64,000 bases of DNA from Actinomycetes bacterium. Lineage in GTDB: Bacteria > Actinomycetota > Actinomycetes > Actinomycetales > Dermatophilaceae. Location of the stretch: NCBI GenBank assembly GCA_023420415.1, contig JAEZWF010000042.1, positions 62,001 to 126,000 of the forward strand, in the 5' to 3' direction. The notes below the pieces were generated by a model. The model worked only from the letters and a program-made list of their open reading frames with translations. It made no database searches and was not told where the DNA came from. Shown in pieces: positions 44,488 to 53,311 of this stretch. Position 1 is the first letter of the stretch. Every line of letters begins with the position of its first letter. A program made the translations under genes and the position numbers.

Positions 44488-45527
44488 GACTGGTCCTGTC
44501 CTGACGTCGGTGTCGAGGAGGTGGGTGCGCAGGTCTGCCCGGAGGACTGGCGGCCTCCGGCGTGGAGCGCGTTGACGGCAAGCACCGACAACAGCTCGTA
44601 GGTCACGTGGGCGGCGGCGATGCCGGTGATCTCGGCGTGGTCGTAGGGCGGGCTGACCTCGACGAGGTCGGCCCCGATGAGCTGGGTCCCGACGAGCCCG
44701 CGCAGGGTGCCGAGCAGCTCGCGGGAGGTGAGGCCGCCGGCTTCCGGGGTGCCGGTGCCGGGGGCGTGGGCCGGGTCGAGGACGTCGATGTCGACCGAGA
44801 CGTATGCCGGGCCGTCGCCGAGGCGACGCCGCATCGCCTCCACGACACCGGAGATCCCGAGGGTCTCGTAGTCGTCGGAGGTGGTGACCCGGAAGCCGAG
44901 TGCCTCGTCGCTCGTGAGGTCGCTCGCGGCATACAACGGTCCTCGGGTGCCGATGTGCAGGCAGCGGCGCGGGTCGAGCAGTCCCTCCTCGGCCGCGCGC
45001 CGGAACGGCGTGCCGTGGGTGACGGGTGCGCCGAAGTAGGTGTCCCACGTGTCGAGGTGGGCGTCGAAGTGGACGACGCCGATGGGTCCGTGCCTGCGGG
45101 CGGCGGCGCGCAGGAGGGGCAGGGCGATGGTGTGGTCGCCCCCGATGGTGAGCAACGTCGTGTCCGCCTCGGCGAAGGAGCGGGCAGCGGACTCGATGGC
45201 CGCGACGGCGTCGTCGATCGAGAACGGGTTGACCGCGAGGTCGCCGGCGTCGGCGACCTGGTGGGCGGTGAAGGGCTCCACCGCGAGCGCCGGGTTGTAG
45301 GGGCGGATCAGCTTGGACGAGGCACGCACGTGCGCGGGCCCGAACCGCGCGCCGGGGCGGTAGCTCACCCCCGCATCGAACGGCACCCCCAGCACCGCGA
45401 CCGCGGCGCGGGGTACCTGCTCGAGCCGCGGCAGCCGGGCGAACGTGTCGGGGCCGGCGAACCGGGGCACCACCGAGCCGTCCACCGGGCCGACCGGTGC
45501 CTGGGTGCCGTCGTCAGATCCGCTCAT
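44484..45527 (-). CDS. speB: Agmatinase/guanidino-acid ureohydrolase family enzyme
   Basis: 347 residues from ATG 45527, with GAGGAG upstream. Manganese ligands are all present: [14 protein letters not shown] and [24 protein letters not shown] is typical of agmatinase, guanidinobutyrase and guanidinopropionase. It releases urea from a guanidino compound. No urease genes are nearby. Adjacent permease and PucR control suggest nitrogen scavenging. The exact substrate is not resolvable from motifs alone. Confidence 0.88.
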   Translation of the reverse strand: MSGSDDGTQAPVGPVDGSVVPRFAGPDTFARLPRLEQVPRAAVAVLGVPFDAGVSYRPGARFGPAHVRASSKLIRPYNPALAVEPFTAHQVADAGDLAVNPFSIDDAVAAIESAARSFAEADTTLLTIGGDHTIALPLLRAAARRHGPIGVVHFDAHLDTWDTYFGAPVTHGTPFRRAAEEGLLDPRRCLHIGTRGPLYAASDLTSDEALGFRVTTSDDYETLGISGVVEAMRRRLGDGPAYVSVDIDVLDPAHAPGTGTPEAGGLTSRELLGTLRGLVGTQLIGADLVEVSPPYDHAEITGIAAAHVTYELLSVLAVNALHAGGRQSSGQTCAPTSSTPTSGQDQS

Positions 45528-45607
45528 GCGCCCTCTCCTCGTCGAGTGGAGCGACGCTAACCAGCGCACCGGCCCGGCGCCGATGGCCGCCAGGGACAAG
45601 GACCAGG

Positions 45608-47143
45608 TCAGCTCTGGCCGTGCCGGCCATCCCCGCGGCCCCGGAGCCGCAGCGCGAGGTGCAGGTGCAACCGGTCCTCGGCCGAGTCGATCCGGTCGTT
45701 GGTCAGCTCGGCCAGCCGCCGCAGCCGGTTGCGGACGGTGTGGCGGTGCACGTCGAGCTGGGCAGCGGTCGCCTCCACGGAGCCGCCCGTGGCGAGCCAC
45801 GCGGCCAGGGTCGCCACGAGGGTGCCGTCGACGTCGGCGCGCTCGACCGGGGCGAGCACCGTGTCGGCATAGGCCCGGAGCGCATCCGGTGCCGAGACCG
45901 CTGCCAGCAGCGCGTCGAGCGGGTCGTCCCGGTGCTCGACCGGCGCACCGGTGGAGCGGCTCATCAGCATGGCCGCCCGCGCCTGCTCGACCGTGTCGCG
46001 CAGGCGCTCCAGCGGCACCACCCGGCCGACGCCGCAGGGGCGGTCGCGCGCGAACCGTGTGGCCACCGACGTCAGGTCGGTGTCCGCGTCGGCCAGCACC
46101 ACCAGCTCGCCGTCGTGGTGGCGCACCAGACCGGCGCTGGCGACGAGCGCGAGGTCGCTGGCCAGGTCCTGGGGGTCGGGCACACCCGTCACGTCGACGA
46201 CGAGGGCCCGCACCGCGTCACCGCGCAACCCGGCGTCCCGGAGGTGCCCCCAGACCGGCGCACCCGGCGCGGCATCGAGCGCGCGCCCGACGAGGGCGGC
46301 GCGAGCCCGTCGTCCCGTCTCACCGGCGAGGTGACGGCGTTCGAGCTCGGCCGACAGGAGCGACACGAGCGCGGCCACCGCCACCGGGTCGGTGTCGCCC
46401 GCCGTCGCCGGTTGCGCGGGCGTCCCCTGCGCGAGCGTCGCGTGCGTGGGCGTCCGGACGACGACGAACCCTCGCAACCGGTCGACCCCCAGCGGTTGCA
46501 CCTCGAGGCGTTGTCCGTCGGACACGTCGCTGGCGCTGGCGTGCAGACCCTGCTGCTCGACCGCGGCGAGCAGTCCGGCCACCTCGTCGGGCACGGCGCC
46601 GTCGGTGGCGCTGAGCGGTCGCCCGGTGCGATCGAGGACGACGACGTCCGTGCCGGTGCCACGCCGCCACGTGCGGGTCATGGCAGTCAACGGGTCGGTG
46701 CCCGTCGCGGCCCGGGTGAGGTCGCGCAGGAGGTCGACGGCGCGCTGCATCGCCGCCTGCTCCTCGTCGGCGAGCGCGCGAAACACGGCCTTGGTCACCG
46801 CGATGAACGGCACCTCGTCGGGCACGGTCAGCAGCGGTATGCCGTGCCGCGTGGCCGCGGCGACGAGCGGCGCGGGCGCTTCCTGGTGGGGCAGCCCGTG
46901 TCCCAGGCCCAGGGCGAGAGCGGCGGCTCCCCCGTCGCGGACACTGCGCACGTAGGCGTCGCACTCGGCGTCGGTGACCTCGAGCAGCAGGCCGATGGTC
47001 ATCAGGAGCTCACCGCCCTGGAGCCACTCCTGCGGTCGCACCAGCTCGGACACGTGGGCCGCCAGCACCTCGACGTCACCCTGCGCCGGGACGACCACAC
47101 GCAGGCGCAGCCCGGGGTCGTCCACGAGGTCGGCGAGCTGCAC
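45608..47143 (-). CDS. pucR: PucR family transcriptional regulator
   Basis: 511 residues from GTG 47143 (an upstream ATG at 47194 is possible). The N-terminal PucR sensing domain ([19 protein letters not shown] to about residue 120), a GGDEF-like middle, and the C-terminal HTH_30 helix-turn-helix [27 protein letters not shown]. PucR proteins activate purine, amide or amine catabolism. It lies 80 bp upstream of the agmatinase gene on the same strand, so it likely controls the cupin-to-agmatinase operon. Confidence 0.9.
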   Translation of the reverse strand: MQLADLVDDPGLRLRVVVPAQGDVEVLAAHVSELVRPQEWLQGGELLMTIGLLLEVTDAECDAYVRSVRDGGAAALALGLGHGLPHQEAPAPLVAAATRHGIPLLTVPDEVPFIAVTKAVFRALADEEQAAMQRAVDLLRDLTRAATGTDPLTAMTRTWRRGTGTDVVVLDRTGRPLSATDGAVPDEVAGLLAAVEQQGLHASASDVSDGQRLEVQPLGVDRLRGFVVVRTPTHATLAQGTPAQPATAGDTDPVAVAALVSLLSAELERRHLAGETGRRARAALVGRALDAAPGAPVWGHLRDAGLRGDAVRALVVDVTGVPDPQDLASDLALVASAGLVRHHDGELVVLADADTDLTSVATRFARDRPCGVGRVVPLERLRDTVEQARAAMLMSRSTGAPVEHRDDPLDALLAAVSAPDALRAYADTVLAPVERADVDGTLVATLAAWLATGGSVEATAAQLDVHRHTVRNRLRRLAELTNDRIDSAEDRLHLHLALRLRGRGDGRHGQS

Positions 47144-47192
47144 GCGAGCAGTATGCGCCACGAACCGACCCTGCCGGCTGCAAGGATGAGGC

Positions 47193-47747
47193 ATGGCCAG
47201 CAGGATCCCCTGGCGCGGGGCGCTCAGCTATGACGGTCCCGGTGACGGGCGCCGTGAGCGCGCGACCTGGCGCCCGACCCAGCCAATCGTGCCGCCGCGC
47301 TCGATCGTCGAGGCGGTCCGCGCCATGCAGGTCGGCGCCGTCCTCAGCCTGGTCGAGGTCGTGCGCGCCGTCCTCACCCGCAGTGACCTGCGCGCTGCCT
47401 TCGACGCCGAGGCGCACCGGCAGAACCGCACGCTCAACGCCCACGACCTCGACGCGGTCGTCACGGTCGCCCTGTCGGTGTCGGTCATCGTCGGGCTCCT
47501 CGCTGCCGCCGTCTGGTGGTGGCAGTCGCGGGTGACCGCCCGCGGCTCGAAGTGGGGACGCATCGTCTCGTGCGTGCTGCTGGCTGCCGCCCTGGTCGGC
47601 TTCTTCGGCGGCCTGCTCCCGACCGCCGGCCCGTTCGCCCGGGTGACGGCCGCGCTGCTGCTGGTCCTCGGAGCCTTCGCGGTGGTCCGGCTCTGGCACC
47701 GGGACTCCTCGGCGTGGATCCGCTACCAGTCGACGCCGCAGGACTGA
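47193..47747 (+). CDS. Uncharacterised membrane protein, four helices
   Basis: 184 residues, ATG preceded by AGGATGAG. A positively charged N-terminus, then helices around residues 42-60, 92-112, 124-144 and 148-166. The segment PRSIVEAVRAMQVGAVLSLVEVV and the large hydrophilic loop DLRAAFDAEAHRQNRTLNAHDLDAVV recall small actinobacterial membrane proteins of unknown function. Divergent from pucR with about 50 bp between starts. Confidence 0.62.
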   Translation: MASRIPWRGALSYDGPGDGRRERATWRPTQPIVPPRSIVEAVRAMQVGAVLSLVEVVRAVLTRSDLRAAFDAEAHRQNRTLNAHDLDAVVTVALSVSVIVGLLAAAVWWWQSRVTARGSKWGRIVSCVLLAAALVGFFGGLLPTAGPFARVTAALLLVLGAFAVVRLWHRDSSAWIRYQSTPQD

Positions 47748-47841
47748 GTCGTCCGACCGTTCACCGAGCCGTGGGCCCGGCCGGGCGAGACATCCGGCGC
47801 CACCTCTGGCGCCGCCGACGCCGGCCACCCACGATGGTGGG

Positions 47842-49749
47842 ATGAGCGACGGCGGCTACCACGCGGCATACCAACGCAGTCTCGAGGACCCGGACGGCTT
47901 CTGGGGTGAGGCGGCGCAGGCGATCGAGTGGGTGACCCCGCCCCGGCGGGTGCTCGACGACGACCGGCCGCCGTTCTACCGCTGGTTCACCGGGGGGCAG
48001 CTGAACACGAGCTTCAACGCCCTCGACCGGCACGTGCGTGACGGGCGTGGCGACCAGGCGGCGATCCACTACGTCAGCCCCGTCACCGACACGAGGCGCA
48101 CCATCACGTATGCCGCGTTGCTCGACGAGGTGGCGCAGTTCGCCGGCGTGTTGGCGTCGTTGGGTGTCGACAAGGGCGACCGGGTCGTCATCTACATGCC
48201 GATGGTGCCCGAGGCGGTCGTCGCGATGCTGGCGTGCGCGCGGATCGGTGCGGTGCACTCCGTGGTGTTCGGCGGGTTCGCACCGGCCGAGCTGGCGGCG
48301 CGGGTCGAGGACGCGAAACCGGTGGTGGTCGTGTCTGCGTCGTGCGGCATCGAGCCGTCGCGGGTTGTGGAGTACAAGCCGCTGCTCGACGCGGCCCTCG
48401 ACCGCAGCTCTCACAAGCCCGAAGCGGTCATCGTGCTGCAACGAGAGCAGGCGCGGGCTGACGTCGGGGTGCGCGACACCGACTGGGAGGAGATGGACTG
48501 GGACGACGTCATGCGCGACGCCGAGGCCGCCGACCCGGTGCCCGTCGACGCGACCGACCCGCTCTACATCCTCTACACGTCAGGGACCACCGGACGACCC
48601 AAGGGAATCGTGCGCGACAACGGTGGCCACGCAGTGGCGCTGCGCTGGTCGATGCCGAACATCTACGGCATCAACCCCGGCGACACCTGGTTCACCGCCA
48701 GCGACGTCGGGTGGGTCGTCGGGCACTCCTACATCGCCTACGCACCGCTGCTCACCGGCGCGACAACCGTTCTCTACGAAGGGAAACCGGTCGGCACCCC
48801 GGATGCGGGTGCATTCTTCCGGGTGATCTCCGACTACGGCGTCAAGGCCATGTTCACCGCGCCCACGGCATACCGGGCCATCAAGCGAGACGACCCGTCC
48901 GGTGAGCTGCTCGGGTCGCTCGACCTGTCCTCGCTCGAGACGCTCTTCCTCGCAGGTGAGCGGCTCGACCCCGACACGTGGGAGTGGGCCACCGAGCGGC
49001 TCGGCGTGCCCGTCGTCGACAACTGGTGGCAGACCGAGACGGGCTGGCCGATCGCGTCGAACCTGCGCGGGCTGGAGCCGATGCCGATCAAGCCGGGCTC
49101 ACCGTCGGTGCCCGTGCCCGGGTATGCCGTGGAGGTGCTGGGTGACGACGGCCGCCCCGTGCCCGCGGGCACCGAGGGTGCGATCTGCATCAAGCTGCCC
49201 ATGCCGCCGGGGACGTTGCCGACGCTGTGGGGCGACGACGAGCGGTACGTCTCGGGGTACCTGTCGGCGTTCGACGGCTACTACCTGACCGGTGACGGCG
49301 GGATGCTCGACGAGGACGGCTACCTCTTCGTCATGGGGCGCACCGACGACGTGCTGAACGTTGCGGGACACCGGCTTTCGACCGGTTCGATCGAGGCGGC
49401 CCTGGCCGGTCACGAAGCCGTCGCTGAGTGCGCCGTGATCGGGGTGGCGGACGACTTCAAGGGCCAGGTGCCGCGCGGGCTGGTGGTCCTCAAGTCGGGG
49501 GTGTCGGCCGAGTCCGACGGTGAGCGCATCCGGGGCGAGCTGGTGCAGCGGGTGCGCGACGAGGTCGGCGCGGTCGCCTCGCTGCGGCAGGTCGACATCG
49601 TGACGGCGCTGCCGAAGACGCGCTCGGGCAAGATCCTGCGCAAGACGATGCGCGAGATCGCCGACGGCAAGACTCCGACAGTGCCCTCGACCATCGAGGA
49701 TGCGACAGTGCTTGAGACCCTGACGCCGGTGCTGCGCCCGCCCGCCTAG
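47842..49749 (+). CDS. prpE: Propionyl-CoA synthetase / short-chain acyl-CoA synthetase
   Basis: 635 residues. N-terminal ACS domain (YQRSLEDPDGFW) and adenylate-forming core: IYMPMVPEAVVAMLACARIGAVHSVVFGGF, YTSGTTGRPKGIV, NWWQTETGWP, YYLTGDGGMLDEDGYLFVMGRTDDVLNVAGHR and the catalytic lysine in KTRSGKILRK. The YhaaY start and the ACAR-type core match PrpE rather than Acs. Makes propionyl-CoA (or acetyl-CoA) from the free acid. Regulation could include lysine acetylation of the KTRSGK lysine, known for the family. Confidence 0.9.
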   Translation: MSDGGYHAAYQRSLEDPDGFWGEAAQAIEWVTPPRRVLDDDRPPFYRWFTGGQLNTSFNALDRHVRDGRGDQAAIHYVSPVTDTRRTITYAALLDEVAQFAGVLASLGVDKGDRVVIYMPMVPEAVVAMLACARIGAVHSVVFGGFAPAELAARVEDAKPVVVVSASCGIEPSRVVEYKPLLDAALDRSSHKPEAVIVLQREQARADVGVRDTDWEEMDWDDVMRDAEAADPVPVDATDPLYILYTSGTTGRPKGIVRDNGGHAVALRWSMPNIYGINPGDTWFTASDVGWVVGHSYIAYAPLLTGATTVLYEGKPVGTPDAGAFFRVISDYGVKAMFTAPTAYRAIKRDDPSGELLGSLDLSSLETLFLAGERLDPDTWEWATERLGVPVVDNWWQTETGWPIASNLRGLEPMPIKPGSPSVPVPGYAVEVLGDDGRPVPAGTEGAICIKLPMPPGTLPTLWGDDERYVSGYLSAFDGYYLTGDGGMLDEDGYLFVMGRTDDVLNVAGHRLSTGSIEAALAGHEAVAECAVIGVADDFKGQVPRGLVVLKSGVSAESDGERIRGELVQRVRDEVGAVASLRQVDIVTALPKTRSGKILRKTMREIADGKTPTVPSTIEDATVLETLTPVLRPPA

Positions 49750-49759
49750 CCTGTCGGAC

Positions 49760-50683
49760 GTGCAGGGAGTCATCACCGGGTTTGCCACGATCGGCGTCGT
49801 CATCGGCGTCGGGGCGCTCCTGGCCCACCTGCGCATCGTCGACGCGGGCGCGCAGCAGGTCCTGTCACGCATCGCGTTCTTCGTTGCCAGCCCGGCGCTC
49901 ATGGTCACGACCCTCGGTCGGGCCGACGTGCACCAGGTGCTGTCGGCCAACCTCGTCGCATCGGTCGCGGGTGTCGTGGTGACGGCCGGGATCTACATCG
50001 CACTGGCTCGCTTCGTGTGGCGCAGATCGTTGGGAGACACCACGATCGGGGCACTCAGCTCCGCCTACGTCAACGCCGGCAACCTCGGCATCCCCGTCGC
50101 GAGCTACGTCCTCGGCGACGCGGCATACGTCGCACCCACCCTGCTGCTCCAGCTGCTCGTCCTCCAACCGGTGGCGCTGGCCGTCCTCGACTCCGATGCA
50201 CGAGGAGGGGGTATGCCGTGGTGGCAGTTCGCGGTGCGCCCCCTGAAGAACCCACTCACCGTCGGTTCGCTGCTGGGGGTCGGGCTGTCGCTCACCGGTT
50301 GGACGCTCCCGCCGATCGTGGCAAACCCGTTGGAGCTGTTGGGAAACATGGCCGTGCCGAGCATGCTCGTGGCATACGGGGTGGCGCTGCGGCTCGGGCC
50401 GGGGCTGGGGCGGGCCGGCTCGGTGGCCGAGCTGGCGACGACGTCGACGCTCAAGCTGCTGGTGCAGCCGGTGGTCGCGTGCTTCGTGGCGAGCGCGGTG
50501 CTCGGCGTGGAGGGGCACGCGCTGCTCGCGATCGTCGTGACCTCGGCGCTGCCCACGGCGCAGAACATCTTCGTGCACGCGACCCGTTACAACCGGGCGA
50601 CGGTGCTGGCCCGCGACACAATCCTCATCACGACCATCGGCTCGGTGCCCGTCATCCTCCTGCTCGCCTGGCTCCTCGGCTGA
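49760..50683 (+). CDS. AEC family (auxin efflux carrier-like) transporter
   Basis: 307 residues with about ten membrane helices. Begins at GTG 49760. Two helix bundles are each crossed by the typical broken helix: AYVNAGNLGIPVASYVLG and VEGHALLAIVVTSALPTAQNIFVHATRYN. AEC proteins export or import organic acids (malonate, malate, auxin). It starts 10 bp after prpE and is probably co-transcribed, so transport of a short organic acid would fit. Confidence 0.88.
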   Translation: MQGVITGFATIGVVIGVGALLAHLRIVDAGAQQVLSRIAFFVASPALMVTTLGRADVHQVLSANLVASVAGVVVTAGIYIALARFVWRRSLGDTTIGALSSAYVNAGNLGIPVASYVLGDAAYVAPTLLLQLLVLQPVALAVLDSDARGGGMPWWQFAVRPLKNPLTVGSLLGVGLSLTGWTLPPIVANPLELLGNMAVPSMLVAYGVALRLGPGLGRAGSVAELATTSTLKLLVQPVVACFVASAVLGVEGHALLAIVVTSALPTAQNIFVHATRYNRATVLARDTILITTIGSVPVILLLAWLLG

Positions 50684-50722
50684 GCCGCGTTCGCGATGTG
50701 ACGCAGCCGACGGAATAGTTGT

Positions 50723-51469
50723 GTGACTGAAGTACTTGGCACTGGCATGAAGATCGAGATCTGGTCCGACGTCGCCTGCCCGTTCTGCTACCTCGGTGAG
50801 CGCCACCTGGAGCTGGCCCTGGAGTCCTTCGAGCACCGTGACGACGTCGAGATCGTGCCGCGGGCCTTCGAGCTCGACCCCACCGCGGCGCCCCACGAGC
50901 ACCGTCCGATGGTCGACGCGCTGGCCGCCAAGTTCGGCACCACGCCGGCCCAGGTGAGCGCCATGCAGCGCGGCATTGCCGACAAGGCGCACGCCGTCGG
51001 GCTCGAGTTCGACACGACGAATGCCAGTGTCACCAACACCTTCGACGCCCACCGGCTCGTCCACCTCGCCCGCGAGAGCGGGCTCGACCGTCAGATGCTC
51101 GCCGCCCTGATGCGGGGCTACTTCGCCCACAGCCTCAAGGCCGGCGACGTCGACGAGCTCGTGGCGGTGGCCACCGAGGTCGGGCTCGACGAGGACCGGG
51201 TGCGCGAGGTGCTGGCCGGTGACGAGTTCGCCGACGCTGTCCGCGCCGACGAGTCCAAGGCGCAGTCGATCGGCGTGAGCGGCGTGCCGTTCTTCCTCAT
51301 CGACGGCAAGTACGCCGTGTCCGGCGCGCAGCCGGTCGAGACCTTCCGGTCCGCCCTCGACGAGGTGTGGGCCAAGGAGCACCCGATCCAGGTCGTCGGC
51401 GGCGAGGCTGCCGACGGCGCCGTGTGCACCGACGACTCCTGCGCCCTGCCGGAGCCGTCGAACCCCTGA
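50723..51469 (+). CDS. DsbA family oxidoreductase (FrnE-like)
   Basis: 248 residues if the GTG at 50723 is used; ATG 50747 (MKIEIWSD) is also likely. CPFC is the active-site disulfide in SDVACPFCYLGERHLE. A helical insert (about residues 70-190) and the cis-proline turn SGVPFFLIDGKYAVSG follow the DsbA/FrnE pattern. It has no signal peptide, so it works in the cytoplasm, as 2-hydroxychromene isomerase-like and FrnE proteins do. Converges on the LLM gene 8 bp away. Confidence 0.9.
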   Translation: MTEVLGTGMKIEIWSDVACPFCYLGERHLELALESFEHRDDVEIVPRAFELDPTAAPHEHRPMVDALAAKFGTTPAQVSAMQRGIADKAHAVGLEFDTTNASVTNTFDAHRLVHLARESGLDRQMLAALMRGYFAHSLKAGDVDELVAVATEVGLDEDRVREVLAGDEFADAVRADESKAQSIGVSGVPFFLIDGKYAVSGAQPVETFRSALDEVWAKEHPIQVVGGEAADGAVCTDDSCALPEPSNP

Positions 51470-51477
51470 CCCCGCCG

Positions 51478-52395
51478 TCAGCGGCCGAGGGTGCCGCGTA
51501 CCGGCGCGATGACCTCCGCGCCGAACCGCGCGATCGTGTCGAGGTTGATCGAGCCGTTCTCGTCGAGCACCGCCGCGTTGAAGCCGGCGATGCCGTGCTC
51601 CGACACCGCCCCGGTGAGCTCGTCGACCCACTGCCGCGCGGACCCGCCGACGAACCGGCCATCCGGCCCGCGCGTCTGGGTCAGGTCGGCCGCGCTGAGG
51701 ATCGGCGTGCCGAGGTTGACGACGGTGATGATCTCGGCGGGGTCGCGACCGGCCTCGCCGGCCGCCGCGGCGATGCGGGCGCGGCCCTCGCGGTAGACCT
51801 GCGTGGTCCAGTCGGCGCCGCCCGGCGGGATCCACCCGTCGGCCTTGCGGCCGGTGATGGCAAGGGCCCGCGGACCACCGGATCCGGTCCAGATCGGCGG
51901 CGTCGGCACAGCCGACGGCGCCAGGTGGTCGGCGCGGTAGTGCTCACCCTCGAAGTCGACCGCCCGCCCGGGTCCGCCGGTGAGCCCGCGCACCACGTCG
52001 ATCGCCTCGTCGAAGGCGTCGACGGCCTGCCGCGGCGTCAGGTGCGGCACCCCCATCCGCGTGATGTGCTCCCAGTAGCCACCGGAGCCCAGCCCCAACG
52101 CGAACCGGCCACCGGACAGCGACGCGATGGACGCGACAGTGCGCGCCAGCATCGGCGCCGGTCGCAGCGGGAGGTTCGTCACGCCGACGTAACCCGAGAT
52201 CCGCGAGGTGCGACCCAGCAGGTAGGGAACGGCGGCATACGGCTCGAAAGACTGTGCGCCGTAAGGGTGGTCGGTGATCGAGAAGAGGTCGAAGCCGGCC
52301 GCCTCCGCGGCCTGGACGACCGTCTCGGCCGCGGCGCCCTGACCGAACGGGACGTTCGCGGCATACCCGAACAGGGGACGTGACTGCAGACTCAT
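51478..52395 (-). CDS. LLM-class flavin-dependent oxidoreductase (F420/FMN)
   Basis: 305 residues, luciferase-like TIM barrel: FDLFSITDHPYGAQSFEPYAAVPYLLGRTSRI, VTNLPLRPAPMLARTVASIASLSGGRFALGLGSG, and GSGGPRALAITGRKADGWIPP near residue 180. Which cofactor (F420 or FMN) cannot be read with confidence. Its ATG overlaps the marR stop, so both are translated from one mRNA. A second LLM gene lies in the divergent arm of the same cluster (54803). Confidence 0.9.
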   Translation of the reverse strand: MSLQSRPLFGYAANVPFGQGAAAETVVQAAEAAGFDLFSITDHPYGAQSFEPYAAVPYLLGRTSRISGYVGVTNLPLRPAPMLARTVASIASLSGGRFALGLGSGGYWEHITRMGVPHLTPRQAVDAFDEAIDVVRGLTGGPGRAVDFEGEHYRADHLAPSAVPTPPIWTGSGGPRALAITGRKADGWIPPGGADWTTQVYREGRARIAAAAGEAGRDPAEIITVVNLGTPILSAADLTQTRGPDGRFVGGSARQWVDELTGAVSEHGIAGFNAAVLDENGSINLDTIARFGAEVIAPVRGTLGR

Positions 52396-52832
52396 GCACC
52401 CTCCATCTCGATGAGGGCGCGCAGCTGCGCACACTGCGTGCTGTCGAGCCGGCCCACGAGTGGCGCCTGGTCCACGACGGCCGGGACCAGCTTGGTCCGC
52501 AGCGTCTTGCCCTTGGCGGTGAGGCACAGCTGGCGGGCGCGGCGATCGGTCGGGTCGGGCTTGCGGGTGAGCAGGCCGGCGCCCTCGAGCTGGTCGGCGA
52601 GCGCGGTGAGGTGCGAGGGCTCACAGGCGGTCGCCTCGGCGGCCTGCTGCATCCGCATGGGTTCGGACAGGGTGACGACGAGCCGCGCCTGGGGTGCGCT
52701 GATCCCGAAGTCGTGCGCCACCGTCTCGACGTGCCGGCGCAGCTCCATGCCGAGCCGGAGCAGGCTGTCGAGGGCGTCGAGTCTCGACGCCTCCACGTCC
52801 GCACGGGCGGGGGTATGCCGGGTGGTCGTCAT
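52392..52832 (-). CDS. MarR family transcriptional regulator
   Basis: 146 residues from ATG 52832 (GAGGAGG upstream). Winged helix with MRMQQAAEATACEPSHLTALADQLEGAGLLTRKPDPTDRRARQLCLT, the conserved recognition helix and wing with DxRxR. It is divergent from doxX with a strong inverted repeat in the gap, and translationally coupled to the LLM gene. It probably represses both arms and is relieved by a phenolic or xenobiotic ligand; this is by analogy. Confidence 0.92.
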   Translation of the reverse strand: MTTTRHTPARADVEASRLDALDSLLRLGMELRRHVETVAHDFGISAPQARLVVTLSEPMRMQQAAEATACEPSHLTALADQLEGAGLLTRKPDPTDRRARQLCLTAKGKTLRTKLVPAVVDQAPLVGRLDSTQCAQLRALIEMEGA

Positions 52833-52867
52833 GGGGTCCTCCTCACCTTCCCAGGATAGTTGGTTGA

Positions 52868-52885
52868 ATGAAGAAATAACTTCAT
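52868..52885. promoter_or_regulatory. MarR-type operator between marR and doxX
   Basis: ATGAAG-AAATAA-CTTCAT is a 6-6-6 inverted repeat, AT-rich against the GC-rich surroundings, with outer GGTT/AACC half-matches. It is 36-53 bp before marR and 58-75 bp before doxX. Confidence 0.65.
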
Positions 52886-52942
52886 CCAGTGAACCGTTGT
52901 GGGGTCTGTTGTCTTCCCCTCTCACCACGAAGGTTCCTCGAC

Positions 52943-53296
52943 ATGACCATCACCACCATCATCCTCTCCGCCCTGCTCGGCCTGGGCTTCCTCATGGCCG
53001 GCACGGGCAAGCTGCGCCGGGCCGAACCCGTCACCGGCGTGCTCGAGTCGCTCGGCGTCTCTCCCGGGCTGCAGAAGACCGTCGGCACCCTCGAGGTGCT
53101 CGGCGCCATCGGCGTCGTCGTCGGCCTGTGGCTCCAGCCGCTCGGCATCGCCGCCGCCATCGGGCTCGTCCTCATGATGATCGGCGCCCTGATCTTCCAC
53201 CTCAAGGCTCGGGACACGTTCAAGGGAAGTGTGGGCGCGGTCGTCCTGCTCGTCCTTGCGGCGGTCGTCCTGATCTTCCAGTTCGCGACAGCCTGA
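52943..53296 (+). CDS. DoxX family membrane protein
   Basis: 117 residues, four helices: TIILSALLGLGFLMAGTGKLRR, LGAIGVVVGLWL, IGLVLMMIGALIFHL, and VLLVLAAVVLIFQF. GFLMAGTGKLRR is the DoxX signature at helix 1. DoxX proteins are small quinone-linked or stress-associated membrane proteins, sometimes paired with MarR regulators and oxidoreductases. First gene of the + arm of the MarR cluster; 15 bp precede the MFS gene. Confidence 0.85.
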   Translation: MTITTIILSALLGLGFLMAGTGKLRRAEPVTGVLESLGVSPGLQKTVGTLEVLGAIGVVVGLWLQPLGIAAAIGLVLMMIGALIFHLKARDTFKGSVGAVVLLVLAAVVLIFQFATA

Positions 53297-53311
53297 TCCG
53301 AGGCATCTGCA

